DNA from: Apteryx mantelli
Taxonomy: Eukaryota; Chordata; Aves; Apterygiformes; Apterygidae
NCBI RefSeq assembly: GCF_036417845.1
Contig: NC_089978.1
Location: 161,569,962-161,633,961 of the forward strand
DNA: 64,000 nucleotides
Reading direction: 5' to 3'
The translations under genes were made by a program, and so were the position numbers. Below, piece after piece: positions 59,640 through 64,000 of the stretch; the first letter of the stretch is position 1, and the number at the start of each line of letters is the position of its first letter. The notes under the pieces were generated by a model that was not told the origin of the DNA, searched no databases, and saw nothing but the letters and a program-made list of their open reading frames with translations.

Positions 59640-60590
59640 GCTTAGCAAGTATCCCTGTGGAAATATTAATGATCTGCAAGAAGAGTAAACAGCATGTTAA
59701 TGAAGTGTGCTGAAGATACAGAATTTGAAGAGATTACGAACTTTAAAGAGGATGGAAAATAAAAGGAGACCCAGAGAGGTTAGGCATGTGGGTAGAAAAC
59801 TAAATAAGAGTTATCCTATGGGGAAAAGAATAATTTGAAACACCAATATTTGTTGACTGGAGATGGTATCGAAGTAGCAAAGCCAGACAAGCTGCAGGTG
59901 GTACAGCTGGCAGATTTGGACATTGATGTTACAGTGATGCATTGGGTGCTTTGTGCTAGGACAAACACACAAGAACATATGATGGATGCCAAGAAGAGCT
60001 AATAAAAAAGGAACAGGACAATGCTCTGTGTAGTTAAATGATTGCAGTTATTGGTATACTTTGTGTGGCTGCTGTTGGATGAGGCATTAGAAGGAAGAAT
60101 TGCCTAGAAGGTGCAAAAGTAGGGCAAATAAGGTTGGTGAGAGTAGAGAAGTTTATAAGTAAATGGAGAAAAAATGTCAAGGGAAAAGAAGCATGTGAAT
60201 TGGAAAAGGAAACAGATCAGGTGGAGGAAATGAGACTGTTGGCAGCAAAAGGGCTAGATGGAAATGAGGCAAAGAAAATGAACATATGGAATCTAAATTG
60301 CTGAAGAGAGGGCTGCATGTAAACTCAAGAAGGGAGATAGTAGTGGTATGATTAAGAATAGTGGTATGGAATTGACCAAATGATTCTAACTAGCCTGAAT
60401 ATCCCGGTGGGTTTCCTGACAGTGAAAGCTCATTTGATGGGAAAGAAATCCCCAAGGATGTTAAAAGGCCATCATGGCAAAGCTACGTTGCGCTAAGCAT
60501 TCAGTGAACTCTAAGGTACAGTCCTTTTATTGATAGGGATGGATGTTATGATCTAATAGGTATTTTCCATCTTTAATTTTTATTATTCTA
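59640..60590 (+). mobile_element. Possible ancient CR1-type LINE fragment, sense
   Basis: Segments such as AATGATCTGCAAGAAGAG and GTGCTGAAGATACAGAATTT resemble the CR1 ORF2 block encoding ...NDLEE...FADDTKL. Near the right end, TTATGATCTAATAGGTATTT followed by TCCATCTTTAAT resembles the 3' end of ancient CR1/L3 copies. The middle is too diverged to align by eye, so this may be one copy, two fragments or chance. Confidence 0.38.
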
Positions 60591-60657
60591 GTGACCTGAA
60601 ACCCTCACTTGCAATCTTCAAAATGAAAAAATATCTTCATAATTTATATTTATATAG

Positions 60658-60752
60658 AATGAATCTCATCAATTTCGTTACATGGCTGCCATCCTCCGCC
60701 ACTGCTTATTAACCAGCGGCCCTACTGAAGACAAAACTGAAGAATTACACAG
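60658..60752 (+). CDS. RIC8B: RIC8B coding exon 4
   Basis: The 95-base exon encodes [20 protein letters not shown] then [11 protein letters not shown] plus AG, the first two bases of a split codon. It matches human SDSHQFRVMAAVLRHCLL and [11 protein letters not shown](S) as recalled. The acceptor is TTTATATAG at 60649-60657. The donor is GTTGGT from 60753, with a second GT four bases downstream (GTAGAA). The following exon, expected to begin with the rest of a Ser codon and NAVNLLSNVP-like sequence, was not found before position 64,000. The coding sequence seen is therefore the first 280 whole codons of a protein usually near 520-560 residues. Confidence 0.95.
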
Positions 60753-63700
60753 GTTGGTAGAATTGCAGAACCAATCTATTTTGAAAGGTTATTTAAAAAA
60801 AAAAATCTTTTGGCTGATATCTAAAGAAGGAATCAGAGAAACAATGAAAACTATAATTCTACTAAACTTGTTTAAAATCTATCAATCTTTTTAATGAAAG
60901 CTCTTTGCCTGAAATGCTGTTTAAACATGTCCACTATTCCAAGGAGGAAGTGGCTGGTAAGGTTGTTATTTTTATTCAGTGATAATGAAGTTGACCTTGC
61001 TGAAATCTTTCTCGTGTAATTGAGGATGAAATTATTTATGGAAGTCCTAGGGGTAGTGCAAATTAAAGTGGAATGCAACTATTGTTGCTTTGCATAGATG
61101 TTGATGGAAAAAACTACATTTTGAGATTTTGTATGCAATTTCTGCAATTCTGATGCATTGGGGTGGAAGTAACAGGTTGATATTTTATTTCCAGTAGTTC
61201 TAGGCTATTTTATTAGAATTACAAAAATCACTTCTCTGGTGTGTTGTGTGTGTTTTTTTGTTTTTTTTTTTAAGGCATGCAAAGGTGAGTGAATCATCTT
61301 GGAGTTTAGGTTATTAGGTGTGTCACCTGTTTTCTCTCAGTACTGCATCTAACTGTTTGAATTATTGGTTGCAAATATAAAACAACCAAAATTCAGAGTT
61401 TTTTAGTGAGGTGGTAGTTTTCCCCTGTTCAAAATTACTAGCTTTCTCTGATGTTATTTTTATCTTTCTAAATGGGTCAGCTGCCCAAATGCCCAACAGT
61501 ATAGTAGCTTCAAACACTATCCTGTATTATCTCTTGGCAATGACAATCAGTATTGCCATTTTCTTCATCAAAACATCTGTATATCTAGGTGCAATATCTT
61601 TTAAAGATCTTGTTCTGAGCTGGAAGAAGGATATAGCTTTTTGCACCCAGCAGTCTTGAAAATTTTCGATGAACTTGATTAAAATCTTGGAAAGCTCTCA
61701 GAGATCAATAGTCTTAGTAGCTGAGCACTCAGATCCTACATCAGAGCTTTTCTCAGTTGGTGCAGACCAGTTTGGAATAATTTAGGATATCACTGCCGTA
61801 GTTGCCATGAGTAAAAATAGTGATATATGTGTCCTAAAAGGCAGTCAGTGTTTTCTCTTTGCTGCCGCTTGTGGTGCATGTCTCACATCTTCCCTTAAGG
61901 GAGAGTTTAGTGGGAATAATTTCCCCACATCTGGGAATATTGAGCAGATTTGGGCAAGTTCCATAACTACAAGATGACAAAGATAGGTCTCTTGCATTTA
62001 AGCTTATACATAGTCAGCAAAACTCTGTCTGATGTTACGGTAAGTTACTATACAGCTGGTGCTCTTCTGATGAAAATGTGCTCTGCTTCCTTGTCCAGGA
62101 ATATGGCACTACTCTAATTACCCTGTAAAATATATCACCCTTGAAAATTTATCTTGAGCTACTGTAAAAGGATGCCTGTTATGTTAGTACTTTTGCTGCT
62201 AGCTTTTGCAGACACAGATCAGGACCAAAAAGGGCTTTTTAGCTAGAAGTAGGCAGCTAGGGAGCAAATGTAATATTGATGTGATTTCTGTCCTTGCTTT
62301 TGTCAGTTGGAAGGAATATATTGTGTAGATTTGCTGTCTGTATGGACCATCTGTCCTTCTGGAGGCACCAAATCAAGGCAAGGATTCTCACTAATGTCAG
62401 AGAAAGGGAGATACAAGCAGAAGGAAAATGAGCCTGGGTATCACTGCCTTGAGACTTTTCAGTTGTCTCCTCTGCTCCATCGAACTCAATACAGAGCTGC
62501 ATCCATCTTTCTCTTACTCTGGGAAAGCTGCTTACTCTCTCTGTTAGCGGCTGTAGTTAGTTTCTTTAGCTCAGGTTGGTAGAAGAAAAAATGCAAGTGT
62601 AGTTCTGCTGCCTGTGATATTTGATCTTGATTTATGACTTGTGCAGGTTTTTTTAACCTGTTAGATCACTGCCCAGGCTTTCATTTTTTGCAGTTCAAGT
62701 ATTTTAGCTTGTCTGCAAAACCTGAATTTTGTCTTTGCATGCTACACATGTAATGTCATATTGTCAATTAAATGATAGCATGCTGTCTCTTCTACAGAAA
62801 CCCTATCTAATTCCATATGTGGAATAGATGTAAAAAAAGCTGAATAATTTAATACACTTTTCCACCAATATTACTCATCACAAGGCAGCTCTGGAACAGA
62901 AAAGTTGTGGTCCAGAGTAATGCTCCTTATAATCCTCAGAGGATCTGGATAGCTCACTTGAGTCCCCTGATGTAGTAAGTCAACCACATATTTCATTCCA
63001 GAGCAGAGTTTCAATAATAAATGAGTAAACTTGCGTTAGCAGTCCATAGCTAGCATAGCTATAAAATGAGGCTGTGTCATCAGCTGGACTGTTAAGTATG
63101 CTAAACTCTGAACCTTTATTGCTAGAGATGAGGTGTGAGTCAGAGAGAGCAGAGCTCAACTTCTCAGTGCGCAATCCACCTGGAGTCCATCAGTAAGGCA
63201 TTTATTTTAATAAAATTAAAAAAAATAGAATAAAATATAAACAGACTTGAATGCAGAATAAATATTATAAAGCATCAGGGTGGCATAAGTATGTTTCTTA
63301 CAGTTGCTGATCACTTACACTTCTGTAAGTTTGTAAATCTGTGGGATTTAAGATGCTTACATGAAAGGTTTGGACAGCCTGTTAGTCTTTTGTATGGCAT
63401 GCTTAGGCTCTGAATGCTTAAGTTGAGGATTTATTTTATACGAGCATCAGGTGTTGGATACAAGCCTTGAATTGTGATGCATTGTTTGTCAGGTTGACTT
63501 TTCTTTCTAACAAACAAGCAGAAGCTACCTAAGGAAAATAACTAATTTAGTACCTGTATTGTTGTCATAATTGTGGTTCTGTCGTGTCATTACTGAACGT
63601 TTGAACATGAACAGCTTAAAGCACTGCATATTAGAGCGAGTGCCATTTTTGCCCACTAACAAGGTTTTAATCAAGGCATTCAGCAGCTCTAAATAGTCCT

Positions 63701-64000
63701 TTGCTTCTGAATTTGCATATCAGGAGGGGGCTGGGAGCATGAGTGGGTGGATGTCATGTCCCAGTGATTAATGATCTCTAGCAAGCCAAAAAGGGGAGAG
63801 TAATATACGCAGTATTTCTACCCCCTGGAGTAGGAATGCAAACACTATTGTGCGGATCTGTGCATAGCCACTGACTTCCTGGTAGCTGGAGAATTTCATA
63901 CACTCCTCTACCACAAATAAAACTGTCAGTGAAGTGACAAAGATCAGAAAGCCGGGCTTCATTTATTGAAAAGAATAGCTCAGACACAGTGATCCAGAAA
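60753..64000 (+). other. RIC8B: RIC8B intron 4, 5' part (runs off the right edge)
   Basis: There are 3,248 bases of AT-rich intron with a GT-rich/poly-T patch near 61240-61275. No exon continuing RIC8B in the required phase and no recognisable repeat or RNA gene is seen. Confidence 0.75.

Larger units (their letters stand above)
57618..60657 (+). other. RIC8B: RIC8B intron 3
   Basis: This 3,040-base intron holds a 20-base C run (58435-58454) and a possible old CR1 copy in sense orientation (about 59640-60590). It ends with a short T/A-rich acceptor ATTTATATAG, weaker in pyrimidines than the others. Confidence 0.78.

Noticed and set aside
7491..63718. Five perfect octamer sites (ATTTGCAT) at 7491, 14470, 47515, 50848 and 63711, considered as POU enhancers
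   Set aside because: AT-rich composition predicts several such words in 128 kb of strand, and they are not clustered.
1..64000. CRISPR arrays, operons, ribosome binding sites and prokaryotic mobile systems
   Set aside because: No regularly spaced repeats or polycistronic coding. The split exons and CR1 elements show vertebrate nuclear DNA.

Overview
This window is vertebrate nuclear DNA, most likely from a bird. Coding sequence is sparse (about 2 kb in 64 kb), split into short GT-AG exons, and every exon found lies on the + strand. The avian call rests on compact introns, little interspersed repeat, and CR1 LINE fragments whose 3' ends carry the bird-type GGTTGGAAGGGACCTCTGG core in antisense. 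The species cannot be fixed from the sequence alone.

Positions 1-36,800 hold the 3' half of RFX4, an RFX-family winged-helix transcription factor. Seven coding exons (1297-1391, 2857-2974, 10467-10586, 11911-12072, 19135-19297, 25247-25385, 35233-35505) join in frame to give the C-terminal 355 residues, ending in the family's ...GEATTGWAK tail and TGA. The DNA-binding domain exons lie upstream of the window. A 3'UTR of about 1.28 kb follows, with clustered AATAAA signals at 36,613-36,792.

Positions 36,800-40,780 are intergenic, with simple repeats and no gene I can support. GC rises from about 40,780 into a CpG island that peaks near 41,330-42,180. This is the RIC8B promoter, with two ZNF143-type sites, two CCAAT boxes 32 bp apart, a CACGTG E-box, a TGCGTCA element and a GC box.

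Positions 41,816-64,000 hold the 5' half of RIC8B (synembryn-B), a chaperone and exchange factor for G-alpha-s/olf. Its first four coding exons are 41816-41905, 45541-45588, 57009-57617 and 60658-60752. The window ends in intron 4.

The two genes are head-to-tail about 5 kb apart, as I recall for human 12q23. Nothing in the sequence indicates they work together; their adjacency is positional.

I found no new mobile system, CRISPR array, RNA gene or undescribed gene cluster. The observations worth checking are small: a NAGNAG acceptor and GTTGGT tandem donors at real exon ends, a four-tract G-quadruplex motif and two miR-124-type heptamers in the RFX4 3'UTR, a perfect 24-bp palindrome in an intron, possible cryptic terminal exons, and the architecture of the RIC8B promoter.
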